Program-made: the position numbers and the translations under genes
Source: Kordiimonadaceae bacterium
GTDB lineage: Bacteria > Pseudomonadota > Alphaproteobacteria > Sphingomonadales > Emcibacteraceae
Length of the DNA: 64,000 nt
Reading direction: 5' to 3'
NCBI GenBank assembly: GCA_024236295.1
Contig: JACKKT010000002.1
Coordinates: forward strand, 124,001 to 188,000
Shown here: positions 36,774-45,855 of the stretch, piece by piece
How the letters are laid out: each line of letters begins with the position of its first letter
Numbering within the stretch: the stretch's first letter is position 1
Notes under the pieces: generated by a model
The model's database searches: none
The model's input: the letters and a program-made list of their open reading frames with translations, nothing else
What the model was told of the DNA's origin: nothing

Positions 36774-37625
36774 CTAAATTCCATTGATCGTCAGTTTTTT
36801 CATACTTTCTAGACCATAACGGATTGTCGCCAGCGGATCTTCCGGTTCATCATGTTCCACAAAGAAATGTTTAAATCCAGCCTGACTGATACGGCTTAAA
36901 TATCTTTCAAAATCGACAGTCCCCTTTCCTACATCGGCAAACCAGCGGTTTTTATCCATATCTTTTAAATGGCACATGGGGAATCGGCCGGGATAAAGAT
37001 CAAAAAGCATAAACGGATCAACCCCGGCATAGGTTATCCAGTAAAAATCCATTTCAATTTTGGTAAGCTCCGGATCGGTTTGACCAAATAAAATCTTATA
37101 AGGCAGTTCGCCATCAAGCTCGACAAATTCAAAATCATGATGATGATAGCCAAACTGAATACCCGCATCCTTGCACATGTGGCTGGCAACATTCATTTTT
37201 TCGACCAGTGATTTATACTGGTCTAGCCTCACTCTGTCTTCTGGCGGTATCCATCCCAATATTAAATATTCCTGTCCAATGGTATGGGCATCATCGATAA
37301 AGCTTTTTAAAGTTTCGAGCTCAAGCTGGATCGGGTCCATATGGCGGGAAACACATTTAAGGCCGTTTTGGTCAAGCGCATTTCTAAATTCCTTTGCTGT
37401 CCCGCCCAGATTAATTATGGCTTCAACTTCCTTGAACCCCATTTGCGCAATCTGCTCAATTGTACGCGGCATATTTTCAGCAATCAGATGCCTTACCGTG
37501 TAAAGCTGTACTCCGTAATTGCTAATTTTTCCGGAAGATGCCGCCGAATTCATTAATCCGGTCATCCCTGCCATACTGGCCAAACTGGCACCTGCTGCGG
37601 TTTTAATAAATTTTCTTCTGTCCAT
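36774..37625 (-). CDS. Tat-exported TIM-barrel sugar isomerase/epimerase-like protein (copy 1)
   Basis: 283 residues. The N-terminus MDRRKFIKTAAGASLASMAG is a twin-arginine signal, so the product should be periplasmic. The rest is the xylose-isomerase-like TIM barrel: YGVQLYTVRHLI, YHHHDFEFVEL, IEMDFYWITYAGVD, CHLKDMD and FVEHDEPEDP, which supply the usual metal ligands. Such proteins act as epimerases or lyases/hydratases on keto-sugars. It directly follows a GMC dehydrogenase gene (11 bp), and the pair is repeated next door. A role on 3-keto-sugars is inferred. Confidence 0.8.
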   Translation of the reverse strand: MDRRKFIKTAAGASLASMAGMTGLMNSAASSGKISNYGVQLYTVRHLIAENMPRTIEQIAQMGFKEVEAIINLGGTAKEFRNALDQNGLKCVSRHMDPIQLELETLKSFIDDAHTIGQEYLILGWIPPEDRVRLDQYKSLVEKMNVASHMCKDAGIQFGYHHHDFEFVELDGELPYKILFGQTDPELTKIEMDFYWITYAGVDPFMLFDLYPGRFPMCHLKDMDKNRWFADVGKGTVDFERYLSRISQAGFKHFFVEHDEPEDPLATIRYGLESMKKLTINGI

Positions 37626-37636
37626 TTCTTCCCTCT

Positions 37637-39331
37637 CTAAAAAATGCTTGCCTTCATTTGTGTTACCGCATAATCAACGGCCCGTGCTGTCAGTGCCATA
37701 TAGGTCAATGATGGATTCTGACAGGCCGATGAGGCCATACATGATCCATCCGTAATAAAAACATTATCCACATCGTGGCATTGGTTATGACTATTAAGGA
37801 CCGATGTCTTTGGATCCCGCCCCATGCGGGCCGTACCCATTTCATGAATACCAATACCGGGATAGGCATTCTCATCAAGATAGCCTTCAACATTTTTAAG
37901 ACCCAGATCTTTCAGCATTTTAACCGACACATCAACAATTTCCCGTCTCATCGTCCAGTCATTTTCCCCATATTCACAGTCAATATGGAGCTGTGGAATA
38001 CCCCATTTATCTTTTTTGGATTTATGAAGGATCGCCATATTTTTAAAATCCGGCAGCATTTCACCAAACCCGGCTATGCTGAAAACCCATGGCCCTGGCT
38101 TATTGAAACTTTCCTTAAAGTCGGCTCCAAAGCCTTTATCACCAATTTTATCTTTCCAGCCGCGACGCTCGGCACCGCCCTGAAAACCGTAACCCCGGTA
38201 AAATTTTTCTTCCTGTCCTCGAAGGTTTTGAAAGCGCGGAATATAAATACCGGTTGCCCGACGACCGATATAATATCTGTCCTCAAAGCCCGGAAATTCT
38301 CCTTTTGCCCCCTGAGCATAAAGGTGATCCATTAAATAATGGCCCAGAACACCACTGCTGTTAGCAAAACCGTTTTTAAAATGCTCGCTGGTTGAATTAA
38401 GCAGGATTTGTGTGGTTCCAAGTGTAGACGCACACATGAAAATCACCCGAGATTTATATTCTTTCCATTCGCTGTTTTTGGCATCAATAACCCGTACCCC
38501 AACGGCTTTTCCGGTTTTTTCATCATAAATAAGGCTATGGACAATGCTATCTGTAATAACCGTTAAATTGCCTGTTCTCCTTGCCGCCGGCAGGGTCGCT
38601 GACTGGCTTGAGAAATATGCCCCGAATGAACAACCCCGCTGGCACTGATTGCGCGACTGGCATGTACCCCGCCCCAGAGCCAGTTGTTCCTCCGTCGGCT
38701 CAGTCAAATGGGCGGCACGACCAATGATAAGTCGGCGGTCTTCATAAAGCTCTTCCATCCGTTTTTTAATTTCACGCTCAACACAGTTAAGCTCCATCGG
38801 CGGCTGAAATTTCCCGTCCGGCAGCTGCGGCAGACCATCATTGTTCCCGGTTATCCCGGCAAAAACCTCAACATAATCATACCATTTTTTGATATCCGCA
38901 TAACGGATCGGCCAATCAACCCCGTGCCCATCTTTCTTATTGGCTTCAAAATCAAGGTCACTCAGCCGGTAACTCTGCCGGTGCCAGGTCAGTGACCGGC
39001 CACCGAGGTGATAACCCCTGATCCAGCTGAATGGCTTTCCCTCCTCCTGTGAATAGGGATGATCCTGATCATTAACAAAAAAATGTTTGGTACTGTCCAA
39101 AAAGGCATAACACTGCTTCTGAATGGGATATTCACTGTCGGCCAGTTCGCGGTCAACCTTGTCACGGAATTTCATTTCCCAGGGACCAAGCCCTTCACCG
39201 ATATAATCTTCCCGGTGTTCAACATGGCGGCCCCGTTCAATCACCAGAGTTTTTAATCCTTTTTCAGTAAATTCCTTTGCCGCCCATCCCCCTGACATGC
39301 CGGAGCCAACAACAATTGCATCAAAATCCAT
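37637..39331 (-). CDS. GMC-family FAD sugar dehydrogenase (copy 1)
   Basis: 564 residues. FAD motif AIVVGSGMSGGWAAKEF lies at the start, followed by a second dinucleotide element. The catalytic pair is H496 (GIHEMGTARMG) and N539 (CQNPSLT). GTCQSRNQCQRGCSFGAYF is a cysteine-rich loop seen in glucoside 3-dehydrogenase-type GMC enzymes. It has no signal of its own, so it probably leaves the cell with the Tat-signal-bearing small subunit at 41949. Oxidation of glycosides to 3-keto-glycosides is the likely reaction, by family and context. It is 5 bp downstream of the second TIM gene. Confidence 0.85.
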   Translation of the reverse strand: MDFDAIVVGSGMSGGWAAKEFTEKGLKTLVIERGRHVEHREDYIGEGLGPWEMKFRDKVDRELADSEYPIQKQCYAFLDSTKHFFVNDQDHPYSQEEGKPFSWIRGYHLGGRSLTWHRQSYRLSDLDFEANKKDGHGVDWPIRYADIKKWYDYVEVFAGITGNNDGLPQLPDGKFQPPMELNCVEREIKKRMEELYEDRRLIIGRAAHLTEPTEEQLALGRGTCQSRNQCQRGCSFGAYFSSQSATLPAARRTGNLTVITDSIVHSLIYDEKTGKAVGVRVIDAKNSEWKEYKSRVIFMCASTLGTTQILLNSTSEHFKNGFANSSGVLGHYLMDHLYAQGAKGEFPGFEDRYYIGRRATGIYIPRFQNLRGQEEKFYRGYGFQGGAERRGWKDKIGDKGFGADFKESFNKPGPWVFSIAGFGEMLPDFKNMAILHKSKKDKWGIPQLHIDCEYGENDWTMRREIVDVSVKMLKDLGLKNVEGYLDENAYPGIGIHEMGTARMGRDPKTSVLNSHNQCHDVDNVFITDGSCMASSACQNPSLTYMALTARAVDYAVTQMKASIF

Positions 39332-39336
39332 TCAGT

Positions 39337-40224
39337 CTATCCGATCTTCATTTCTCTAAGCGTTTTATAACTGTTTTTAATGCTGATCAGTGGATCTTCC
39401 GGCTGGTCATGTTCAACAATATAATATTCAAGGCCGGCCAGCTCACTAAGTGCGAACATGCTCGCAAAATCAATGACGCCTTGCCCGACATCAACCATTT
39501 GACCGTCAGATTTCCGATCCTTGACGTGGCAAAGCGGAAACCTGCCCGGGTATTTTTTAAAAAAGTCAATCGGGCTTCCACCGCCGTCAATTGTCCAGAA
39601 AAGATCCATTTCAATGTTAAATAGATCAGGATCAGTTTCCTGAAGCAGAATATCAAGCGGCACCACCCCATCAATGGCCTTAAGTTCAAAATCATGATTA
39701 TGATAGGCAAATTTAAGGCCGGCTTTGTTGCATTCTTCACCGATCCTGTTAAACGCTTCTGCATGTTTTTTATACTGATCCAGTGTCTGACGATCTTCCG
39801 GTTGAAGAAATGGCACGATCATATATTTATGACCAACGGTCTTTGAATATTCTATGGTTCGCTTAAGATTATCGCCTTGTACCAGTCCCAGATCCACATG
39901 GGTCGAAGGGGAACTTAAGCCATTTTGATCAAGAATGCTTTTTATCTGATCCGCAGTCCGATCATAATATCCGGCAAATTCAACTTGGGAATATCCAACT
40001 TTTGCAACATCGGTTATGGTTTTTTCAAGATTTTCCCGCATCAGACGACGAACCGTATAAAGCTGTAGCCCGATATCATTTATTTTGCCTACCGCATTTA
40101 TATTCTTTGCGGCCGCAAAAGTATCTAAACGACTCCCAAACCCAGTTGCCGCAGCAATGCCGGTAGCAAGGGTGGTTTTCATGAATGTTCGTCTATTTAA
40201 TTGTGTCATGATATTTCCAGTCAT
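39337..40224 (-). CDS. Tat-exported TIM-barrel sugar isomerase/epimerase-like protein (copy 2)
   Basis: 295 residues. A Tat signal (NRRTFMKTTLATGIAAATGF) precedes a xylose-isomerase-like barrel: IGLQLYTVRRLMRENLEKTI, YHNHDFELKAI, IEMDLFWTIDGGG, CHVKDR and IVEHDQPEDP. It is clearly a paralogue of the 36774 gene. ATG at 40224 overlaps the stop of the upstream GMC gene (ATGA), so translation is coupled; an ATG at 40209 with GGAA before it is the alternative start. Confidence 0.8.
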   Translation of the reverse strand: MTGNIMTQLNRRTFMKTTLATGIAAATGFGSRLDTFAAAKNINAVGKINDIGLQLYTVRRLMRENLEKTITDVAKVGYSQVEFAGYYDRTADQIKSILDQNGLSSPSTHVDLGLVQGDNLKRTIEYSKTVGHKYMIVPFLQPEDRQTLDQYKKHAEAFNRIGEECNKAGLKFAYHNHDFELKAIDGVVPLDILLQETDPDLFNIEMDLFWTIDGGGSPIDFFKKYPGRFPLCHVKDRKSDGQMVDVGQGVIDFASMFALSELAGLEYYIVEHDQPEDPLISIKNSYKTLREMKIG

Positions 40225-41936
40225 AGTTTGTGATTTTTCATATTCTCAACCGCATAATCAACGGCCCGTGCAGTCAACGCCATATAGGTCAGTGACGGAT
40301 TCTGACAAGCCGATGACGCCATTGCCGATCCGTCGGTTATAAATACATTATCCACATCATGGCACTGATTATGACCATTGAGAACTGATGTCTTTGGGTC
40401 CTTTCCCATGCGGGCCGTTCCCATTTCATGGATACCAAGCCCCAGCGAATCTTCGGTATCATAGGTCTTTACATTTTTAAGGCCGGTTTTTTTCATAATT
40501 TCCGCTGCCGTTTCCATCATGGCTTTACGTATTTTTTTATCATTTTCGCCAAATTTTGCATCAATATGAATTTGTGGCAGCCCCCATTGATCCTTTTTGG
40601 TTTTATGCAGGCTGGCCCGGTTATCCGTATCAGGCAGCATTTCACCGTAGCCTTCCAGTTCAATTTCCCACACACCGGGGGTCTTAAAGCTCTCTTTAAA
40701 TTCCACACCAAAACCTTTTTCGGCAAGCCGGTCGGTCCATCCCTTGCGGCGGCCGCTGCCCTGATAGGCAAAACCGCGAACAAAATCCTCTTCATCGCGA
40801 TTGAGATTGGTAAAGCGCGGCATATAGATACTGTTGGGCTTTCGCCCGATATAATAACGGTCTTCAAAGGCGTCAATTTCCCCTGTTGCCCCAGCGGAAC
40901 AAAGATGATCCATAAGATAGCGTCCCACCGCATCACTGCTGTTGGCAAAGCCGTTCGGGAAATGCTCACTTGTGGAATTAAGGAGTATCTGTGTCGTCCC
41001 CAGGGTCGAGGCGCAAAGAAAAATTACCCGGGCGCTATATGTGCTCGTTTTCTTTGTTTTGCTGTTAATCACCCGTACGCCGGTGGCCCGTTTACTATCC
41101 CCATCATAAATAACACTATGGACAAGGCTGTCGGTGACAATGGTCAGATTACCTGTGCGTTCCGCCGCCGGTAATGTTGCCGACTGGCTGGAAAAATAGG
41201 CGCCAAGCGAACAGCCGCGCTGGCATTGGTTTCGCGACTGGCATGTACCACGACCCAGTTCAATATGGATCGGTTGCGGTTCCGTCAGATGGGCACAGCG
41301 ACCCGGAATGAGCACCCGATCATCATAGGCTTGCCTAACCCTTTTACTAAAATCCGCCTCCGCGCAGTTAAAACCGATCGGCGGCAGAAACACACCGTCC
41401 GGCAGCTGCGGTAATCCCTCCAAGGTGCCGCTGACACCAACAAATTCCTCTACATAATCATACCAGGGTTTAAGATCGTGATAGCGAATTGGCCAGTCAG
41501 TGCCATGGCCGTCACGGGCATTACTTTCAAAATCCATTTCGCTCCAGCGATAACTTTGCCGATGCCAGAGCAAGGAACGTCCCCCTAAGTGAAAACCTTT
41601 AATCCATTCAAAATTGGTTCCTTCCTCTTTTGAATAGGGATGATCAATATCGTCGGCAAAGAAATGTTTGGTACTGTCCTTGAATGCATAACAACGTTTC
41701 TGAATCGGATAACGTGTATCGGCAAGCTTGCGGTCAACATCATCACGGAACTTCATATCCCAAGGGTCTTTGTTTTCGCCGATATAATCGGTGCCGTGCT
41801 CCACAAATCTGCCGCGTTCCACCACAAGGGTTTTCATTCCCTTTTCACAGAATTCCTTGGCTGCCCAGCCGCCGGATATACCGGAACCAACAATAAGCAC
41901 ATCAAATTCTGCTGTCTTTGGATTATTCTTTTCCAT
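40221..41936 (-). CDS. GMC-family FAD sugar dehydrogenase (copy 2)
   Basis: 571 residues. Same build as copy 1: FAD loop VLIVGSGISGGWAAKEF, FHLGGRSLLWHRQSYRWSEM, the cysteine-rich GTCQSRNQCQRGCSLGAYF, His in GIHEMGTARMG and Asn in CQNPSLT. The two copies are strikingly alike over their whole length. It lies 12 bp after the small subunit gene, its likely export and electron-transfer partner. Confidence 0.87.
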   Translation of the reverse strand: MEKNNPKTAEFDVLIVGSGISGGWAAKEFCEKGMKTLVVERGRFVEHGTDYIGENKDPWDMKFRDDVDRKLADTRYPIQKRCYAFKDSTKHFFADDIDHPYSKEEGTNFEWIKGFHLGGRSLLWHRQSYRWSEMDFESNARDGHGTDWPIRYHDLKPWYDYVEEFVGVSGTLEGLPQLPDGVFLPPIGFNCAEADFSKRVRQAYDDRVLIPGRCAHLTEPQPIHIELGRGTCQSRNQCQRGCSLGAYFSSQSATLPAAERTGNLTIVTDSLVHSVIYDGDSKRATGVRVINSKTKKTSTYSARVIFLCASTLGTTQILLNSTSEHFPNGFANSSDAVGRYLMDHLCSAGATGEIDAFEDRYYIGRKPNSIYMPRFTNLNRDEEDFVRGFAYQGSGRRKGWTDRLAEKGFGVEFKESFKTPGVWEIELEGYGEMLPDTDNRASLHKTKKDQWGLPQIHIDAKFGENDKKIRKAMMETAAEIMKKTGLKNVKTYDTEDSLGLGIHEMGTARMGKDPKTSVLNGHNQCHDVDNVFITDGSAMASSACQNPSLTYMALTARAVDYAVENMKNHKL

Positions 41937-41948
41937 AATAACGCTCTG

Positions 41949-42494
41949 CTACGTTGCCCAAGTCCGGCCGACTTTTTCAAACGGGACACACCCCTGGTAT
42001 GGCCCGGGATATTGTTCATAGCGAAGTTCTTCTTCCGCGCCAATTTGGGAAGAAAAATATCCCACGAGGGTTAGTTCCTTAAATTCTTCAAAAAAAGTCT
42101 TTTCATCACTTTTTTCATTATCCAACGCTGTCATGATGGATTTGCGCTCGGCCGCCGATCCGTTCAAGAACCGACCATCAACGGCTTTTAAACCGCGCAT
42201 AAATTTTTCCCGCTCCCCGTCATAATACCAGTCCCCGACAATCGCATGAATATAATCATGAACAAGTGCCGCCTTCGCCCCCGGTGTATCGGTATTCGGA
42301 ATAATCATATCCGCCATTTCCGCTACCAGCTTAAGGTCATCATCCGAAAAGACCGGATGATCAACGATAATCACATCCTGCGCCAGAGCACCAGATAAAA
42401 CACTGCTAATAATCGATGCCGACAATATTCCGCCTGTCATTAATGCTACATTTTTAAGAAGGTCGCGTCTGTTTAATTCATTCTTCTGGTCCAT
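41949..42494 (-). CDS. Gluconate 2-dehydrogenase subunit 3-like protein with Tat signal
   Basis: 181 residues. Tat signal NRRDLLKNVALMTGG, then the subunit 3 family pattern (FSDDDLKLVAEMADMIIPNT, TPGAKAALVHDYI, LTLVGYFSSQIGAEEELRY). In known systems this subunit carries the GMC catalytic subunit through the Tat pore and is needed for activity. Only one copy is present for two GMC genes. It is 2 bp after the TIM gene at 42497. Confidence 0.87.
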   Translation of the reverse strand: MDQKNELNRRDLLKNVALMTGGILSASIISSVLSGALAQDVIIVDHPVFSDDDLKLVAEMADMIIPNTDTPGAKAALVHDYIHAIVGDWYYDGEREKFMRGLKAVDGRFLNGSAAERKSIMTALDNEKSDEKTFFEEFKELTLVGYFSSQIGAEEELRYEQYPGPYQGCVPFEKVGRTWAT

Positions 42495-42496
42495 GA

Positions 42497-43549
42497 TTAA
42501 ATCCCCAGCACTTTTCTATTCAAACTGTCATCCGAGCCCGCACCGGCAAAATCATCAAAGCTGCGCGCGCAGGGTTTAATGATGTGATCCTTGACAAACT
42601 GCGAACCTTCGCGGGCACCGTCCTCCGGGTCTTTAATGCAGCATTCCCATTCAACTACCGCCCAGCCATCATAACCATACTGGGTCAGTTTGCTGAAAAT
42701 CGCGCCAAAATCGATCTGCCCATCGCCAAGTGACCGAAACCGTCCCGGCCTGTCAATCCAAGCCTGATATCCGCCATAAACACCCGAACGGCCATTACAG
42801 TTTAATTCTCCGTCCTTTACATGAAACATTTTGATCCTTTCATGATAAATATCGATAAATTCAAGATAATCCATTCCCTGCAAAATCAGATGGCTGGGGT
42901 CATAAAGAATGTTACAGCGTGGATGATGGTCAACAGCAGCCAGAAACCGCTCAAAACTCACCCCGTCATGCAGATCCTCACCCGGATGAATTTCATAACA
43001 GACATCAACCCCCTCGTAATCAAAGGCATCAAGGATCGGGCGCCAGCGGCTTGCCAGTTCCTTAAAACCGTCCTCAACCAATCCTGCCGGGCGTTGCGGC
43101 CACGGGTACACAGTATGCCAAAGAAGTGCTCCGGGGAATGTGGCATGCGCCTTGAGCCCAAGTCGTGCACTGGCCTTTGCTGCAAATATTAACTGCTCCG
43201 TCGCCCATTTCTGCTTTGCTTTTGGATCATCTTTGGCATGAGTCGGGCCAAAACCATTGAAAAGAGTATCATAAGCCGGATGACAGGCAACCAGCTGTCC
43301 CTGAATATGAGTGGAAAGTTCGGTGATTTCCACCCCATATTTAGCCGCAGTAACTTTTAATTGATCACAATATTCCTGGTTTTCAGCGGCACGCTCAAGG
43401 TCAAAAATACGCTTATCCCATGAGGGGATTTGAACCCCCTTATAACCGATCGATGCGGCCCATTCGATGATGGCTTCAAAACTGTTGAAAGGAGCGTCGT
43501 CACCGGCGAATTGCGCAAGAAACAATGCCGGCCCTTTAATTTCCTTCAT
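42497..43549 (-). CDS. TIM-barrel sugar isomerase/epimerase-like protein (cytosolic type)
   Basis: 350 residues with no signal peptide. A xylose-isomerase-like barrel with YEIHPGEDLHDG, NILYDPSHLILQG, FHVKDGELN and a C-terminal WECCIKDPEDGAREG. It differs from the two Tat-borne paralogues in length and motifs. It follows the Gfo/Idh gene by 11 bp. It is probably an isomerase or a lyase/hydratase on a keto-sugar delivered to the cytosol; the exact reaction cannot be read from the sequence. Confidence 0.8.
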   Translation of the reverse strand: MKEIKGPALFLAQFAGDDAPFNSFEAIIEWAASIGYKGVQIPSWDKRIFDLERAAENQEYCDQLKVTAAKYGVEITELSTHIQGQLVACHPAYDTLFNGFGPTHAKDDPKAKQKWATEQLIFAAKASARLGLKAHATFPGALLWHTVYPWPQRPAGLVEDGFKELASRWRPILDAFDYEGVDVCYEIHPGEDLHDGVSFERFLAAVDHHPRCNILYDPSHLILQGMDYLEFIDIYHERIKMFHVKDGELNCNGRSGVYGGYQAWIDRPGRFRSLGDGQIDFGAIFSKLTQYGYDGWAVVEWECCIKDPEDGAREGSQFVKDHIIKPCARSFDDFAGAGSDDSLNRKVLGI

Positions 43550-43560
43550 CTTATTTTTCC

Positions 43561-44739
43561 TTAAGCTTCTATTTTAATCCATTTTTCTGTCGAATTACTG
43601 CTTTTAATCACCGCTTCGACAAAGGCCATGCCACGCACACCTTCTTCAATACCGATAAGACCATGGCCACGGTATTTTCCTCCCTGTGCCCGAATAGCTT
43701 CAGCAAAACCGGTATATAAATTGGCGAAAGCCTCAAGATATCCTTCCGGATGCCCTGACGGCAAGCGGCAGGCGGCGTAGGCTTCAGCAGAAAGATTATT
43801 TTTATCAAGTCCTGCCGTTAAAGTCTGCATTGCGGCCCCATACGGTTTATAAATCAAATTAAAAGGCATCATCTGATGCCATTCCAGACCACCTTTTTCA
43901 CCGTAAATTTTAATTTTTAGGGCATTTTCCTCGCCCGCGCAAACCTGACTGGCGGTAAGGGTGCCGCTGGCACCATTATCCATTTTGAAAAGCACAGAAC
44001 CGTCATCATCAAGCCTTCTTCCCGGCACATAAATATTAATATCTGCGCATACTTGGGTCATCCGCGACCCGGATATATATTCGGTTATATTATGGGCATG
44101 CGTACCGATATCCCCCATCGCCCCACTTATTCCTGATCGCGCCGGATCGGTACGCCATTCGGCCTGTTTATTTTCGCCTGAACCTTCCTCAAACTGCGAA
44201 AGCCAGCCTTGTGGATATTCAACCAGAATTTTTCTGATTTTACCCAATTTCCCATCCCGAACCATTGCCCTGGCCTGCTTGACCATTGGATAACCAAGAT
44301 ATGTATGCGTAAGACCATAAAGAAGTCCACTTTCCCTGACCAGATTGCGCAATAATTTGGCTTCTTCCAAATTAAGGGTAGCAGGCTTATCGGACATTAC
44401 ATGAAACCCAGATTGCAACGCTGCCGCCGCAGGTGGATAATGCATATGATTCGGCGTAACGATTGATACAAAATCCATCCGCTCTCCAACAGGAAGTTTT
44501 TTTTCAGCTTCCATCATCTGCTCAAAATCATCATATATTCGTGACGGGTCGAGATAAAGATCATTACCAGTCTGTCTTGATTTTTCCGGACCGCTGCTGA
44601 AAACACCGCAGACCAGTTCTATCTGATTATCTAGCCGTGCTGCTATTCTGTGCACTTCACCAATGAAAGAGCCGGGACCACCACCAATCATCCCCATTTT
44701 TATTCTGCGGTTTGAAAAATTACTGCTATTATCAGACAT
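43561..44739 (-). CDS. Gfo/Idh/MocA-family sugar oxidoreductase
   Basis: 392 residues. The Rossmann start MGMIGGGPGSFIGEVHRIA is the NAD(P)-binding loop. The family's EKP motif appears as DKP (MSDKPATLN), and the active-site histidine is in GDIGTHAHN. Related enzymes oxidise or reduce C3 of sugars, so it may act on 3-keto-sugars in the cytosol. It is the first gene of the long minus-strand sugar operon, directly behind a LacI-type operator. Confidence 0.85.
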   Translation of the reverse strand: MSDNSSNFSNRRIKMGMIGGGPGSFIGEVHRIAARLDNQIELVCGVFSSGPEKSRQTGNDLYLDPSRIYDDFEQMMEAEKKLPVGERMDFVSIVTPNHMHYPPAAAALQSGFHVMSDKPATLNLEEAKLLRNLVRESGLLYGLTHTYLGYPMVKQARAMVRDGKLGKIRKILVEYPQGWLSQFEEGSGENKQAEWRTDPARSGISGAMGDIGTHAHNITEYISGSRMTQVCADINIYVPGRRLDDDGSVLFKMDNGASGTLTASQVCAGEENALKIKIYGEKGGLEWHQMMPFNLIYKPYGAAMQTLTAGLDKNNLSAEAYAACRLPSGHPEGYLEAFANLYTGFAEAIRAQGGKYRGHGLIGIEEGVRGMAFVEAVIKSSNSTEKWIKIEA

Positions 44740-44773
44740 TGAACCTCCCCATTCATCTCCCTACCCTTAAAAA

Positions 44774-44787
44774 TGTAATCAATTACA
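44774..44787. promoter_or_regulatory. LacI-type operator before the Gfo/Idh operon
   Basis: TGTAATCAATTACA, within a larger dyad AAATGTAAT-CA-ATTACATTT (44771-44790). It lies 35 bp before the Gfo/Idh start and 84 bp before the divergent lacI-family gene. The same half-sites recur before zwf at 50429-50442. Confidence 0.75.
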
Positions 44788-44870
44788 TTTTAATTGGCAA
44801 GCTATATTTCCTCGTGTAAGATGAAATTCAGATCAATGATTTTAAATAAAAAACTATCAGGGAAAATTAG

Positions 44871-45854
44871 ATGGCCACCATTCGTGACGTCTCCAAAATT
44901 GCTGGCGTATCTGTTGCCACCGTATCAAGAACTTTAAGTAAACCAGACAAAGTTTCCGCAAAAACACGCGAAATTGTCAACGCAGCAATTCTTGAAACAA
45001 ACTATAAACCTGATATCCTTGCCCGCAATTTCAGAACCCGAAAATCCTCAACCATTGTGGTACTTGTCCCCGATATTGCCAACCCGTTTTTTTCCAGAGT
45101 AATTCGCGGTATTGAACAAACAGCCCAAAGCCTTGGTTATGCCGTTCTTCTTGGCGATACACAGGGTGATTTGGAACGGGAAAGCACCTATGCCAATATG
45201 GTCAATACATCACAGGCAGAAGGAATAATTCAACTGGATAGTCATAATCCATTTGAAAACAACTCAGATGTACCAATTGTCAATGCCTGTGACTGTGTTC
45301 GTGGAACCGATATGCCGACTATTGAGCTAGATAATGCTGCGGCAGCCAGAAAAATGACTGATTATCTCATATCTCTTGGTCATAAGAATATCGCAATCAT
45401 TACAGGTCCATTGGACAGTACAATTACACAGGACAGGTTAAACGGTTATAAGGAAGCTCTCAAAAAATCCGGAATTAAATTTAAACCGGAAAATATAAAT
45501 GTTGGAGATTATTCTTTCCGCTCCGGCATGACTGCCACAAGGTTGCTCATGAAAAACCGGATACCACCATCCGCAATTTTCTGCATGAATGATGAAATGG
45601 CGATCGGAACGATTAAGCAGGTTAAATTAATGGGGCTAAAAGTTCCTGATGATATTTCAGTTGCCGGCTTTGATAATATAAGTTTTGCCGAATATTGCGA
45701 TCCTCCCCTGACAACCATTTCACAACCGGCAGAGGAGTTCGGCTCAAAAGCAATGTCAACGCTTTACAGGATTATCAATCAGGAAGGGACAATTAAAAAA
45801 AATATTTTCCTGGATTTTGACCTTATCATCCGCAACAGTACAGGACCAAATTAA
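44871..45854 (+). CDS. LacI-family transcriptional regulator of the sugar cluster
   Basis: 327 residues. An N-terminal helix-turn-helix (ATIRDVSKIAGVSVATVSRT) with hinge is followed by a periplasmic-binding-like effector domain (VVLVPDIANPFFSRVIRGIE). CAGGGA precedes the ATG. It is divergent from the Gfo/Idh-GMC operon across a palindrome, and the DUF1080 gene begins 1 bp after its stop. The effector is unknown; an ED-pathway sugar phosphate or keto-sugar is a guess. Confidence 0.92.
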   Translation: MATIRDVSKIAGVSVATVSRTLSKPDKVSAKTREIVNAAILETNYKPDILARNFRTRKSSTIVVLVPDIANPFFSRVIRGIEQTAQSLGYAVLLGDTQGDLERESTYANMVNTSQAEGIIQLDSHNPFENNSDVPIVNACDCVRGTDMPTIELDNAAAARKMTDYLISLGHKNIAIITGPLDSTITQDRLNGYKEALKKSGIKFKPENINVGDYSFRSGMTATRLLMKNRIPPSAIFCMNDEMAIGTIKQVKLMGLKVPDDISVAGFDNISFAEYCDPPLTTISQPAEEFGSKAMSTLYRIINQEGTIKKNIFLDFDLIIRNSTGPN

Positions 45855-45855
45855 C

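Noticed and set aside
45817..45855. Upstream start of the DUF1080 gene within lacI
   Set aside because: The added 13 residues are the out-of-frame end of lacI and precede the signal peptide; ATG at 45856 fits better.
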